A stretch of DNA of 64,000 nt from Arachnopeziza araneosa (Eukaryota > Ascomycota > Leotiomycetes > Helotiales > Arachnopezizaceae): contig QYAI01000003.1 in the NCBI GenBank assembly GCA_003988855.1, positions 372,001 through 436,000 on the forward strand, read 5' to 3'. The position numbers and the translations under genes were made by a program. The notes beneath the pieces were generated by a model. The model was given only the letters and a program-made list of their open reading frames with translations, was not told the origin of the DNA and did not search any database. This document shows, in pieces, positions 54,702 through 64,000 of this stretch. The number at the start of each line of letters is the position of its first letter. Position 1 is the stretch's first letter.

Positions 54702-55013
54702 TGAATAATGAAAGAGCATTGTTAAATTCATAGAAGTTTGAAAACAACTTTTTAGCGTTAGCGTTGGTGCTTAGGAGTATTCTGGGATTTAGTTTATTCC
54801 TGCTTAGGCAGTACTTTTCAGAGTCCAAGAAAGTTATACTTGAACGACATGGAGATTATCAGGTCTCGTCTTAAAATCATATTTCTGAAACATGTTTATA
54901 CTGCTCTATGACATCTTAATCCATGCCAACAAACGCCGAAATCCTTAGAATTTGCTCCAAGCCCATAATAACCCACTCATATTGAAATTACACGTATGAA
55001 CAAATCTCACTAT
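54702..55013. other. Spacer between convergent genes
   Basis: AT-rich 3' flank of two convergent genes. No gene is seen. Confidence 0.5.
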
Positions 55014-56234
55014 CTAGATAGTCCCTTTCCTTTTTGCCTGCCTCACTGCGGGGTCATCGTCACTTATATCACCTCTAGCAAACACATCATCATCGTCCGT
55101 GAATTCATCTCTATAAGCCGGATCTCGATCTTCGATACGCTCTTCCGTATCCCATAAACTGATATCATCTTCATCCATCAGCGCGGCGGCATCCGTATCC
55201 TCGTTCGCAAGATCACTATAACTTCTACTTCGATTCGAAGCGGAAGTTGCTGTGCCCAGAGGATCGGCATTTCCTGCTTCAAGCTCCTCAAGCTCAAGCT
55301 GTTTGGCTCGGGCCATGGTACGTTGATAGATTATCCAGCCTACAGTTGCACCGAGCAAGGAACCGACAATGATGGAGGTATAATTTATGAATTTTGTCGT
55401 AGAGTCAAGGCCGTGACCTTCTTCGCCGCTTTTGGCTAACTTGGCAAGCCGTGAGCCGATAAAAACGTGGATTAGGAGTTTTGGAGTTGCGAGTGCAGTC
55501 GCGAGAGCAAACGAGAGAGGGTGAACAGTAGGGAATGTTGACATGGCGGCGTTTGAAAGCGAATATGGGAGCGGACAGAATCTGATCATGCAGAGAATCT
55601 TAAGGCCATCGTGTTTGAGGGTTAGAGCTAACGCTTCAAACCTCTTGTCGTTCCCAACCAAGCGATGGACATAACCTGAGAGAACTGTTCGAGAGGCAAC
55701 AAAAGAACCAAGAGATCCTAATACAGTCGCAGTACTAACAATAAACCAACCGTTTGGGAATCCATAAATAAATCCCGAAATAGTGACACAAGTGCTATAT
55801 CCTATCAGAGGTGGAAAAGCTGCGATGAAAGTTATAACCCATAAAACTATCCAGCGTCCCTTGACCTTGCGCCATTCCTCTGCATATGGGCGGATAAAGC
55901 CAAATAATTCATCACTGTAGATGAGAAAGAGAATAAGTCCAACATTGACGACAATCGCAATAACAACGGCTAGAATACGCTGCCACCATGGGAGAGCTAC
56001 GAAAGTCTTGACAATCTTCCGTCGTGCTTTATTTGCCGCAGAGAAGACTTGCGCCTTGTAGGAGGCAGTGCGACCTGCGAGGGAGTATGGAGAGACTTGC
56101 TGTACTCTTCTCGACGAGCCAGAGATTCGACGAGACCATGGAGGTCTAGTAGAATTCCTTTCCGGAGAAGGAGAATCTATGGGTGATATAGGGAGAGCGA
56201 GAGCCTTGGCTGTTGAACTATAGTCTGCAGGCAT
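55014..56234 (-). CDS. TVP38: TVP38-like Golgi membrane protein (VTT/DedA domain)
   Basis: Single-exon gene, 406 aa. The N-terminal 75 residues are cytosolic, basic and Ser/Pro-rich. The first membrane segment is WWQRILAVVIAIVVNVGLIL. The VTT domain (about residues 125-270) includes FPPLIGYSTCVTISGFIYGF, GSLGSFVASR and the signature IRFCPLPYSLSNAAMSTF. A last segment (YTSIIVGSLLGATVGWIIY) is followed by an acidic C-terminal tail. Yeast Tvp38 resides in Tlg2-positive Golgi/endosomal compartments; DedA/VTT relatives are linked to lipid scrambling. The start at 56234 is the first ATG of the frame. Confidence 0.92.
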   Translation of the reverse strand: MPADYSSTAKALALPISPIDSPSPERNSTRPPWSRRISGSSRRVQQVSPYSLAGRTASYKAQVFSAANKARRKIVKTFVALPWWQRILAVVIAIVVNVGLILFLIYSDELFGFIRPYAEEWRKVKGRWIVLWVITFIAAFPPLIGYSTCVTISGFIYGFPNGWFIVSTATVLGSLGSFVASRTVLSGYVHRLVGNDKRFEALALTLKHDGLKILCMIRFCPLPYSLSNAAMSTFPTVHPLSFALATALATPKLLIHVFIGSRLAKLAKSGEEGHGLDSTTKFINYTSIIVGSLLGATVGWIIYQRTMARAKQLELEELEAGNADPLGTATSASNRSRSYSDLANEDTDAAALMDEDDISLWDTEERIEDRDPAYRDEFTDDDDVFARGDISDDDPAVRQAKRKGTI

Positions 56235-57207
56235 GGTGGGGATAGAGGGTGGAGAGAGATGATGAAGTGATCCGGATGTAGTTGGAATTCAAGAACAGCG
56301 GCCGATGATTAACAGTGTTCCAGTGAGTATCTGTATTCAATGTATCTCTGCAGATTCATGGACACCACTGAAGGTGCAATGCGGAGCAACGAGGCTCAGA
56401 TGTCGTTTGACAGTTGGTGCTAACGCTGAAACGCTTTGCCAATTCCAAATGTAGGAAGTCGAAGCCAGTGAGGAGAGAAAGACGGCGCAAGATTACACGA
56501 AAGATGACGGGGATCTTGTTGATATCAGCTTGTCTATCGAGTTGAAGCGTTGCGTAAAATTCCCTTCCAAAGTCCAGGTGGGTTTGAGAGAGCAAACTGA
56601 GCGCGGGATTGAAAGATGACGTTAATGGGTGGGGTTCACGTGACTAGAGCCTAAGTCGATGTGGAAAAGACGGAAAAAGTTGGCGTGTTTGTGGATTGAT
56701 AGGTACAGGAAACTGACATGAGGATATAAGCCGACGTCAAGCTGAGCAATTCGCCTCGAGATATCAGCTTCTTTGTCGAGAGTTTAACTTTCATTCCATT
56801 CATGCAGCAGAACGAGGTACCACCAATAACTACTTGGGATCGACGACCTCCTAGCGCCTTTCCGCCCCAGGATGCGTTCAGCCAGCCTCACCTAATCCAG
56901 ACCAACGTACCCAAACTCGCCAGTTGAGCGCTTTTTCACTCTCTTTCTTCATGTTTTCGTAGTTCGAGTCGACATGTAAGAGCTTGGTGCCTCTCGTTGT
57001 CGCCCTGCTCTCGTTCCTTCCACATTGCGCCATTTGCTTATTTCTTTTCAGCGGCTCCTTCCTCAGCCCTCCCAGCTCATTGGCGAAGAACGCCTTGCTC
57101 ACCCTACATCTAAAGAAGCACCGCTTCGAGCCTTCTCAGCTACCATCGCTCGATACATACTCCCTCTTCGACTCTCCTCCTCTTGATCTTCGGCCGAGTT
57201 CGCCAAA
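56235..57207. other. Divergent spacer with TCACGTGA palindrome
   Basis: This region lies between TVP38 and the CCCH/Smr gene. It contains TCACGTGA at 56636-56643. The 57000-57207 stretch is CT-rich and probably 5' leader of the plus-strand gene. The 56356-56595 minus frame lacks features and is left out. Confidence 0.5.
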
Positions 57208-59529
57208 ATGGTGTCTGACGAGACCTACGAGATATGCCTTCCATTGCTGCAAGACGAGAGCGTCGACGACGAGGAGAGGACTGACAAGCTGGAGGAGTTG
57301 GTGAAGAAGGAAACAAACCTATCTGGCTCTGCGCTTGAGAATCTAGTCCTCGACGTGTTATGGAGACATCGTGAATCTACGGTCAATCCAACGTCTCCCC
57401 CGCCATTGCGACATACTGTCTTGCGCCGACCCTCTCCAGCTCCCTGGCAGATTCCTCGAGGTGGCGCAGGGACTCCAATATCATCATCTCCACGTCTGGG
57501 GGTTAGCCCACTTGCTCCTCCGGGTTTTATACCTTCTTCCTTCAGTAGAGCCAAGTCAACTGCATCGCCCTTCACGTCGCCCCGCCCTTCGCCGAGACTT
57601 GCTTTTTCTAGTCCGGCGATCCCACATAGTCCAAGCTTAAATGCGTACGAGTTTCCTACCGATACTAGCCCAACTCAAGACATATATGGTGATTATGGGA
57701 GCGAGAATGTGGACTGGCTCGTCAATGATGACGGTGGTAGTAATGCCTCATCATCTGGTGGACATAGTGGCCTCAATGCGGCCGCAGCAGAATACATTCA
57801 ACCCCAGCAGTCGGATATGAGTCCATATGATATGCTTCGTTCTATACTTGGCCCTTCGAAATCAGATGAAGAGATCGAGGCCGCTCTCGCCATGCATGGA
57901 TATGACTTAAGTGCTACTATTATGGCCTTCATGGACAGCCAAACAGACCCTACCATTCAAGCTCAAGCCGCTGAAGCCAAGAATGCTATTCTAATTGGGA
58001 AGTCGATGAGTGCAGATGTACCACGCCCTATTACGCCTGCGGGCCAGCAACGCAGTGGAGTTGTATGCAGATTTTGGTTGTCTACCGGACAGTGTCTCCG
58101 AGCAGATTGTAGATTCAGTCACGATCTCAGTAACCATATCTGCAAGTGAGTATTGGTTTTCATCGATATATTCCTGGTTTGCTAATCAAGATAGATACTG
58201 GGTGATGGGCAACTGCCTCGCTGGCGATACTTGCATCTTCTCCCACGATCCCTCACATTTTATGAATCGTCTTGCACTGGATGAGAGTGGCACACCTCCC
58301 CTCCAAAGCGGCCCTCCCAATTTCCAATTTCAAGATTTTAATGCATTTCCTTCGTTGCAACCGTTGCAGGACCAGTGGCCGAGCTCGTATAATTCCTCTA
58401 GTACTTTTAGTAACTATCAAAGCTCCAGCTTTACCCCACCCCCAGGGTTTAAGGGCATGCAAGGTTATGTAAGTGACGGGTCCAGCCAAAGATCAAGACC
58501 TAGTAGCCGACATCAAGCACGCGATTCAGCTCCATCAGCGCCTGCTCTTGATGATACGGAAGCGTTTCCTTCACTTGGAGCAGTTGCTGGAAAAGGGGGT
58601 AAAAAGCATCATGGTAAACGGGGTGGGCATGGGCATGGACACAAGGAGAATATAACTCCAAGCTCACTTGCTGAAGTTGTCAAAATGTCTCCCTCCCCCG
58701 GACCAGGAGCAATGAGACAGGAGGTCAAGAAAATGGGCAGAAATGGTAGCTCTACAAGTATACGCAATGGAGAGAATAGTGCGGCAGCTCAGGCCATTCC
58801 CAGCCCTCAGCATGTTCCTTGGTTGGAAACTGGGGAGAAAGCCAATAAGGCATACCTCAAAGCCAGACAAGATGCTATCAAGCATGGTGGCTTGAGGAAC
58901 AAATTTCTCCAAAGGTACTTCTCTCTTCCTTTATATCAGTGAAATTAAATGTTAACCCAATCAGTGCTGCTCAAGCATGGAACCGCAATGATGCACGCGC
59001 GGCTAAGGCCTTGAGCCTTCGGGGCCAGACAGAGAATGACAACATGCGTAAGGCTCATCGAGAGGCTGCTCGCCAGCTATACGAGGAACGCAACAAGAAT
59101 AGCCCTTCAAACTCCGAACTTTATGTCGATCTCCATGGTCTCCATCCAGAAGAAGCTGTTGAATATCTTGAGAAGGTCCTCCTCGACAATCAGAAGGAGA
59201 CTCGACCTGTCTATGCAATTACTGGAACTGGACATCATAGCAAAAATGGCAAAGACAAAGTAGGTAAAGCCATCCGAAACTTTCTTAACGAGTGGCGGTA
59301 TGCGTATCGCGAGTTTTCTGTCCCCGGTGATCGTAACAATGTTGGCGGTATCTTGGGCATTGATGCTAGATCTTACGATAAAACGTTATCAAGAGAGGCC
59401 GCTAAAGCACCGACAACTGAGGCCGAGAAGGAAACGATAGATATTTTAAGCCAAGGACATGAGATTGGGCAGGGTAAAGTTAGATTGCTGGTTAGAGATC
59501 CACCAAAGGGACCGAATGGAAATCGGTGA
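57208..59529 (+). CDS. CCCH zinc-finger protein with DUF1771 and Smr domains
   Basis: Exons are 57208-58145, 58195-58914 and 58965-59529, giving 740 aa. Introns are 49 and 50 bases. In order: a helical N-terminus; a Pro/Ser linker; a CUE/UBA-like segment EEIEAALAMHGYDLSATIMA (about residues 225-244); a first CCCH finger CRFWLSTGQCLRADCRFSH (about 286); a second finger formed across intron 1 (CKYWVMGNCLAGDTCIFSH); a Ser/Gly-rich linker with a His/Gly/Lys patch; DUF1771 (WNRNDARAAKALSLRGQTEN); and an Smr domain (YVDLHGLHPEEAVEYLEKVL with GTGHHSKNGKDKVGKAI). Smr domains can nick RNA; yeast Cue2 and animal N4BP2 use CUE plus Smr in No-Go mRNA decay, so a ribosome-linked RNA-decay role is a fair inference. 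Confidence 0.92.
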
Positions 59530-59827
59530 CATGGCTTAGACCATAGAAAGAAGAATAAATACTTAGCAAATAACCCCTTCCGCTGCTTTTACTACACTAA
59601 TATGACACACATGGGTGACTATAATAAGATATCAAAGTTTTTCAATAGCAGCGTTGCTCTGATTGTCACGCTTTGAAGTATTTACTTGCTGCAAATTTAT
59701 TTGATATGTAGAGAATGATTTTCCCAGCAATACCAAAGCAGGTAGGTATCATATCATCAGGCAAATTCACCAAGCTTAACTATTAGTGTTTTTTTCTCTG
59801 CAGCAGAACCGGCTACAATCTTCATTA
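59530..59827. other. Spacer between convergent genes
   Basis: Short AT-rich 3' flank of two convergent genes. No gene is seen. Confidence 0.5.
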
Positions 59828-62518
59828 TCATTTAGAGCAGCGCAAATTGTCAAAACAATACTCGACGTCGGGATTCTCTTCGCCGTCAATTTTGTTTTTC
59901 CATCCATCAATAACACGTTTTAGCCTCAATAACACCTTCTCTTTCTCTATGGCATTCAATACCAGACCACTTCCTTGAGTACCCTGAGAAACATACACAT
60001 CCTCCTTCTCCACCTCTGCGCAGATGTTTTTCAGATAAACCATGTCGACTGGTATCCGGAAAAGTAATTTATTTATCTGCTTTTCGTCCGGGATCCGCTC
60101 TAGAGGCAATCGCATGCTCTTGGCACGATTCATCTTCGGTGCTCCGGGCTTGAGGAGTAATTTTTGCCTTCGTATCAGGTAGCCACGTGGGTCGGTATCT
60201 GGCAGTGTTGTCTTGAAAACATTGGGAGTAGGTTCGCTTGCCTGGGAGGTTTGGTATCCTGCGTTTAGGGCTGCGATTGCAGCACTGTATCTGTTCTTAT
60301 GCGGTGAAGACCGGGCCGGTGGCGGTGACGTAGCCGGTTCGAGTTCTTCGAGTCTCTCTGAAGCTTCTGTGTCTAGGCGGGCGGCGCGTAGCTGCTCACG
60401 GCGGCGACGAGTGGCTTCCTCCTTTCGATTCTCGAAATCCATTGCCCATGCAAGATCTGTGTTGTTGCATTCTCCAATAGAAGCAGATTTGCTTGGATGA
60501 ACACCAAGAGCCAGTCTTGTTTGACGCATTCCGTTTTGGTAGGGCGGATCTGTTTCATTATGTAGCGGAGATGTAAATGGCTTATTGATATCCTCCCGCC
60601 TCTTACAGCCATTGAGGTGAAATGATGGGGTGAGAAGCTGTGAGGTTGTGACATTTCTCGCACTAACAAACTCGTTTCCTCTTGGTGGTAATGGTAAATT
60701 TTCTTCTGGTAGGAATAAGTCTTCGTCAGAGCTGGCTGTTGAGGGACGTCTATTGAAAGATGGCCCCGGACGTTGGGAACGCGAGAACCTTTCTCCTTGA
60801 GCTGATTCTCCTATCCTGGAACGGGATGAGCTTCCAATGCCAGTGCTTCCGATGCTTTGGGTTTGCAGACTTGAACTATCGAGATCGGAGAGTTCCATAT
60901 TACTAACACGAACAGGATCGGATGACTGTTCTAGTGGTGGAAGAGTGTGCATTCCGCCGTTTTTAACTCCATTAGGCCTCTTTGGCCCGCTGGCCGACGA
61001 GTCTTGACTTGTCTCCTGAATAGGGGCAACTAATTTCGCAATTAACCAAGGATTCAAAGACCTCAAGGATTGGTTCTCTTCTGCAGTGTCTGGAGTTTGC
61101 CTGAGCATCCGGGCTCTAGGATGCACGTTTATTCTTAAGTCTGGCTCAACTACATCGCCGTAGCCTTCAGATATATCGGTCGCCCAGGTTTGCTTATGAC
61201 TATCTATTAAAGGCGTAATACCCTTTTTTGGGCCAGTGGTAGTAATACTTTTCGCAGTACTAGAAAAGGTTTCATCAAATTGGTTATTATCCAATGGGCT
61301 TTTTTTTAAACCCTTTCCTGAGTCTAACGCTGGGGGTTTCCGCGCCAATAGAAGCTCAAAAGTGTCCACCTTGCTTGACAGGACTTGGACAGAAGATGGA
61401 GCGTCTGTTGACTTAGGTTCTCCATAAATGTCTTTGAATGCTTGCTCTATATTCTCAAGAACAAGATGCTCGTTGCAAAAAATTACGTCGTCTTTTGCTG
61501 GCTCAACATTGGGATCGTAACTTCCGATCGGGCAACTGATACTAAGTCTAAGGAACGGGTTTTTGACTTTCTCCGAAGACTCTAACAAAGAGTTTCTAAC
61601 ATATCGTTTGAAGATGCTGATGATTTTCTTCATAGTTCCTTTATCATGCGAAACAGGTCGTCCATCAATTGAAATATATTGTCCATGTGAGATTTTGGCT
61701 AAGTCACCATCGGGCCGCGGTAAGAACATATCAACAGCAAACTTGTTGTTTCGATTTTCCGCATCGGCACTTTGATCAGTAGTATAAGTATGGGGCCGGT
61801 TAACAACGTCCGGAAATGAGAAACAACTTTGTATGCACTGAGTTGCTGCATCTCTCCCGATGACGAGAGAAACCGCTTCCTTAATTCTATCATTTGAACG
61901 AGGGGCAAATGACCAAGATCCTTTGGCCCCTTTCGCTATTCTCAGATTAAATCTGACATATGGCCGTGCCAATGCGTATGATTGCAGGAGTTCCTTAGCC
62001 TTTGCCAATGTCTTGGGTGCCTCTTTCAGTGCCGTTTGATGTCTAACGGGTACATTTGATAAGAAATTTGTGATAGAAATAGTAGTTCCGAGTGGATGTG
62101 ATGTATGCATGTGACTCTCAACACCACCAAGTAACTTCAACTTGACAGAAGTTGCAACCGTCTCTCCTTCGGTTTTAGTCGTTACTGCGACTTGACTTAG
62201 TTGAACAGCACTGAAAAGAGCTTCCCCCCGGAATCCAAGGCTGGTACCACCGATGCTGGTGAGCTTGTCGAACGATCTCAATTTGCTCGTGTGACCTCGT
62301 TTTCCAAGGGCATCGAGGTCCTCCAATTGGATTCCATGGCCATTATCTCTGACCTCGATTTTATCAACAGTATTAGAAGAAATAAGAATATCGATATGTG
62401 TCGCCTTAGCATCAATAGCATTGTCGATAAGTTCCTTGATAAGAGAAGTAGGAGTTGTTAGGACTTGGGTAGAGCCTAATAGACGAATAGTAGCTTCGGG
62501 AAGAGCTGTTATTGCCAT
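59828..62518 (-). CDS. MLH2: MutL-family mismatch-repair protein, MLH2 / PMS1 type
   Basis: Single-exon gene, 896 aa. The N-terminal GHKL ATPase is complete: ELIDNAIDAKATHIDI, VRDNGHGIQLEDL, GKRGHTSKL and GTSLGFRGEAL. The transducer-domain blocks follow (ISIDGRPVSHDKG). The middle (about 370-760) is a long low-complexity linker. The C-terminal 110 residues end in CFDNLRCSK. I see no DQHA-x2-E-x4-E endonuclease motif, which is present in PMS1/MLH3-type endonucleases, so MLH2 fits best. MLH2 pairs with MLH1 and modulates meiotic gene-conversion tract length and a subset of mismatch repair. It is divergent from valyl-tRNA synthetase with a 373-base spacer. Confidence 0.86.
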   Translation of the reverse strand: MAITALPEATIRLLGSTQVLTTPTSLIKELIDNAIDAKATHIDILISSNTVDKIEVRDNGHGIQLEDLDALGKRGHTSKLRSFDKLTSIGGTSLGFRGEALFSAVQLSQVAVTTKTEGETVATSVKLKLLGGVESHMHTSHPLGTTISITNFLSNVPVRHQTALKEAPKTLAKAKELLQSYALARPYVRFNLRIAKGAKGSWSFAPRSNDRIKEAVSLVIGRDAATQCIQSCFSFPDVVNRPHTYTTDQSADAENRNNKFAVDMFLPRPDGDLAKISHGQYISIDGRPVSHDKGTMKKIISIFKRYVRNSLLESSEKVKNPFLRLSISCPIGSYDPNVEPAKDDVIFCNEHLVLENIEQAFKDIYGEPKSTDAPSSVQVLSSKVDTFELLLARKPPALDSGKGLKKSPLDNNQFDETFSSTAKSITTTGPKKGITPLIDSHKQTWATDISEGYGDVVEPDLRINVHPRARMLRQTPDTAEENQSLRSLNPWLIAKLVAPIQETSQDSSASGPKRPNGVKNGGMHTLPPLEQSSDPVRVSNMELSDLDSSSLQTQSIGSTGIGSSSRSRIGESAQGERFSRSQRPGPSFNRRPSTASSDEDLFLPEENLPLPPRGNEFVSARNVTTSQLLTPSFHLNGCKRREDINKPFTSPLHNETDPPYQNGMRQTRLALGVHPSKSASIGECNNTDLAWAMDFENRKEEATRRRREQLRAARLDTEASERLEELEPATSPPPARSSPHKNRYSAAIAALNAGYQTSQASEPTPNVFKTTLPDTDPRGYLIRRQKLLLKPGAPKMNRAKSMRLPLERIPDEKQINKLLFRIPVDMVYLKNICAEVEKEDVYVSQGTQGSGLVLNAIEKEKVLLRLKRVIDGWKNKIDGEENPDVEYCFDNLRCSK

Positions 62519-62891
62519 TTTGAAACTATCAATACATGAAATGAATTGATACAGTAGATAAATTGGGGTTTCCGATCTGACTCTTCAAGGCGGACCACTT
62601 GGATGCTTAGATCTCGTCATTGTTGATGTCGGTTGGAAGCGTGTTTCTCAGCCTCGTCCACGAGGCTTTTGCGGCTATGGGTTCTCAGAACCACCGTAGT
62701 AAATTTGCCCGCATTTCGAGTCATAGCAGACCCAAGTAGCAGTGATTCATATACTCTTTCATTGCATGACAGACAATCTGGGACACTCAATTATCTAGGT
62801 AGACGCCAACACGACGTCTAAATACATTTCCAGAGCACTCTGGGTGCGCAGGCCGCCCTACAGATTTACTTTCAGACATACGCGTGCCAAA
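62519..62891. promoter_or_regulatory. Divergent promoter, with in-frame non-AUG leader of valyl-tRNA synthetase
   Basis: This spacer serves MLH2 (minus) and VAS1 (plus). From the TAG at 62796-62798 the VAS1 frame is open to its ATG at 62892. From the ACG at 62811 (A at -3) the reading TTSKYISRALWVRRPPYRFT and the next seven residues have many Arg and no acidic residue, like a mitochondrial presequence. A non-AUG start is therefore suspected. Confidence 0.5.
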
Positions 62892-64000
62892 ATGGCTACC
62901 AACGCAGCTTCTTATAACCCAAGTAAGGACATTCCCAATTGTCCTTCTGTAGTTTGTCCTACTAACTTTAACTTCTTGAAGTTGGTGAGGAAACCGGTCC
63001 GGTATCTGGAAATCCCCCTCCTGTCTCCATCGAAACAAAAGCAGCCTTGACAAGCTCAACGAAATCTGATCCCTTAGGGTCTCATGCTGGTGGGCAAGAT
63101 GCAGGCAGCAAGATTGGAACCGTGCAGGTTGCAGAAGGAGAAATTAAAGTGAAGAGTGAGAAAGAATGTATGATTCATCCCAAAACTTGATATTCATAAG
63201 CTTTAATTGGGTTCAGAGCACCGTTAACAGTTTCCTGTAGTGGAAAAGGAACGCAAGAAGGCTGAGAAGCAAGCTAAATTCGATCAAAAGAAGGCAAAAG
63301 CTGCAACAACGGCTCCTGCTGCAACCAGCAAGAATAAGGAGAAGAAGGCCAAGGCGGAAAAGAAAGCTGAAGAAGAAATCCTCCCACCATATATTGAGGA
63401 GACCCCCTTTGGAGAGAAGAAGAGTATGTTTCCCTAGGCTTCATGCTGAGGAATGATGCTGATTGGATTAGTCATAAAGTCCTTTGATGATCCTCAATAC
63501 AAAGCGTACAATCCCACCGCTGTCGAGTCTGCGTGGTATGCCTGGTGGGAGAAGGAGGGTTTCTTCAAGCCTGAGTTTACTGCAGATGGCAAAGTCAAGT
63601 CAGCAGGCTCTTTTGTTATCGTAGAGCCACCGCCAAATGTTACTGGAAACCTTCATATGGGTCATGCTTTGGGCAACGCTTTACAAGATGTGATGATTAG
63701 GTGGAATCGTATGCATGGGAAAACTACTCTTTGGCTTCCTGGTTGTGACCATGCAGGTATTTCTACACAAAACGTCGTGGAAAACATGCTATGGCGCCGA
63801 GAAAAGAAGACTCGCCATGATTTAGGCAGACCGAAATTTGTGGAGACTGTGTGGGACTGGAAGCATGAGTACCATCAAAAAATTAACAATGTTCAGCGAA
63901 GGATGGGTGGCTCCTTTGACTGGACTCGAGAGGCCTTTACAATGAACGAAAACTTTACTGCGGCCGTTACAGAGACTTTTGTCACTCTCCATGAAGAAGG
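62892..64000 (+). CDS. VAS1: Valyl-tRNA synthetase, 5' part (continues beyond window)
   Basis: Visible exons are 62892-62922, 62982-63167, 63241-63423 and 63472 to the window end. Introns are 59, 73 and 48 bases. Residues 1-70 are a variable linker. The next about 60 are Lys/Ala/Glu-rich (KAEKQAKFDQKKAK), the eukaryotic appended helix that binds tRNA or factors. The class I catalytic domain starts with YNPTAVESAWYAWWEKEGFF. NVTGNLHMGHALGNALQD carries the HIGH motif as HMGH, and TTLWLPGCDHAGISTQNVVE is diagnostic for valine enzymes. The KMSKS motif and anticodon domain lie outside. It charges tRNA-Val in the cytosol and, through an upstream leader, probably in mitochondria. Confidence 0.95.

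Noticed and set aside
1..64000. CRISPR array, prophage, viral insertion or bacterial-type operon
   Set aside because: No regularly spaced direct repeats with unique spacers, no viral or phage proteins, and the gene structure is plainly that of an intron-bearing fungus.

Overview
The window looks like nuclear DNA of a filamentous ascomycete (Pezizomycotina; Leotiomycetes is my best guess, from gene content only). Reasons: most introns are 45-60 bases with GTAAGT/GTATGT-type donors and CTAAC/CTGAC-like branch sites, there are no operons or bacterial-type ribosome binding sites, genes sit on both strands with 0.3-2 kb spacers, and products include alternative oxidase, vacuolar alpha-mannosidase, TVP38, UTP23, a Sgs1/BLM-type RecQ helicase and a cytosolic/mitochondrial-type valyl-tRNA synthetase. 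I rebuilt 26 protein genes, two of them cut by the window edges, mostly by joining exons at splice sites that keep the family reading frame.

Layout. 1-5.9 kb: the 3' end of a PTC7-like PP2C phosphatase, UTP23, and a DUF726/TMCO4-like membrane hydrolase. 6.4-13.6 kb: a sugar-acid block with a D-2-hydroxyacid dehydrogenase, a small hypothetical gene, an 18-bp minisatellite, a zinc polyol/idonate-type dehydrogenase, a divergently transcribed SDR and a myo-inositol oxygenase. 15-25.5 kb: a fungal protein of unknown function, a small secreted Thr/Ser-rich protein, and the RecQ helicase. 25.5-27.7 kb: a gene-poor stretch. 27.7-34.3 kb: nitrate transporter, alternative oxidase, a GFA-like zinc protein and a CTR copper transporter. 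34.6-41.3 kb: an unknown protein, a PCD1-like Nudix hydrolase, a secreted GMC oxidoreductase and a beta-carbonic anhydrase. 41.9-54.7 kb: alpha-mannosidase, an unknown protein, a large F-box/propeller-like protein ending in a CaaX box, and a coiled-coil protein with Cys-Pro motifs. 55-64 kb: TVP38, a CCCH/DUF1771/Smr protein, an MLH2-type MutL homologue and the 5' part of valyl-tRNA synthetase.

How genes may work together. The clearest functional grouping is 6.4-13.6 kb. Myo-inositol oxygenase makes D-glucuronate, and the three neighbouring oxidoreductases belong to the families expected for the late fungal D-glucuronate route (2-keto-L-gulonate to L-idonate to 5-keto-D-gluconate to D-gluconate). 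That assignment is an inference. The other genes look like ordinary housekeeping or accessory loci.

Main points for a second look: the inositol/glucuronate cluster, a probable ACG-initiated mitochondrial leader on valyl-tRNA synthetase, a CGG-N7-CGG element upstream of alternative oxidase, three GC-AG introns, a stop-free 51-base intron in the mannosidase gene, a minisatellite whose units resemble splice donors, and the CaaX-terminated F-box protein. I saw no bacterial-type mobile element, CRISPR array, rRNA or convincing tRNA.
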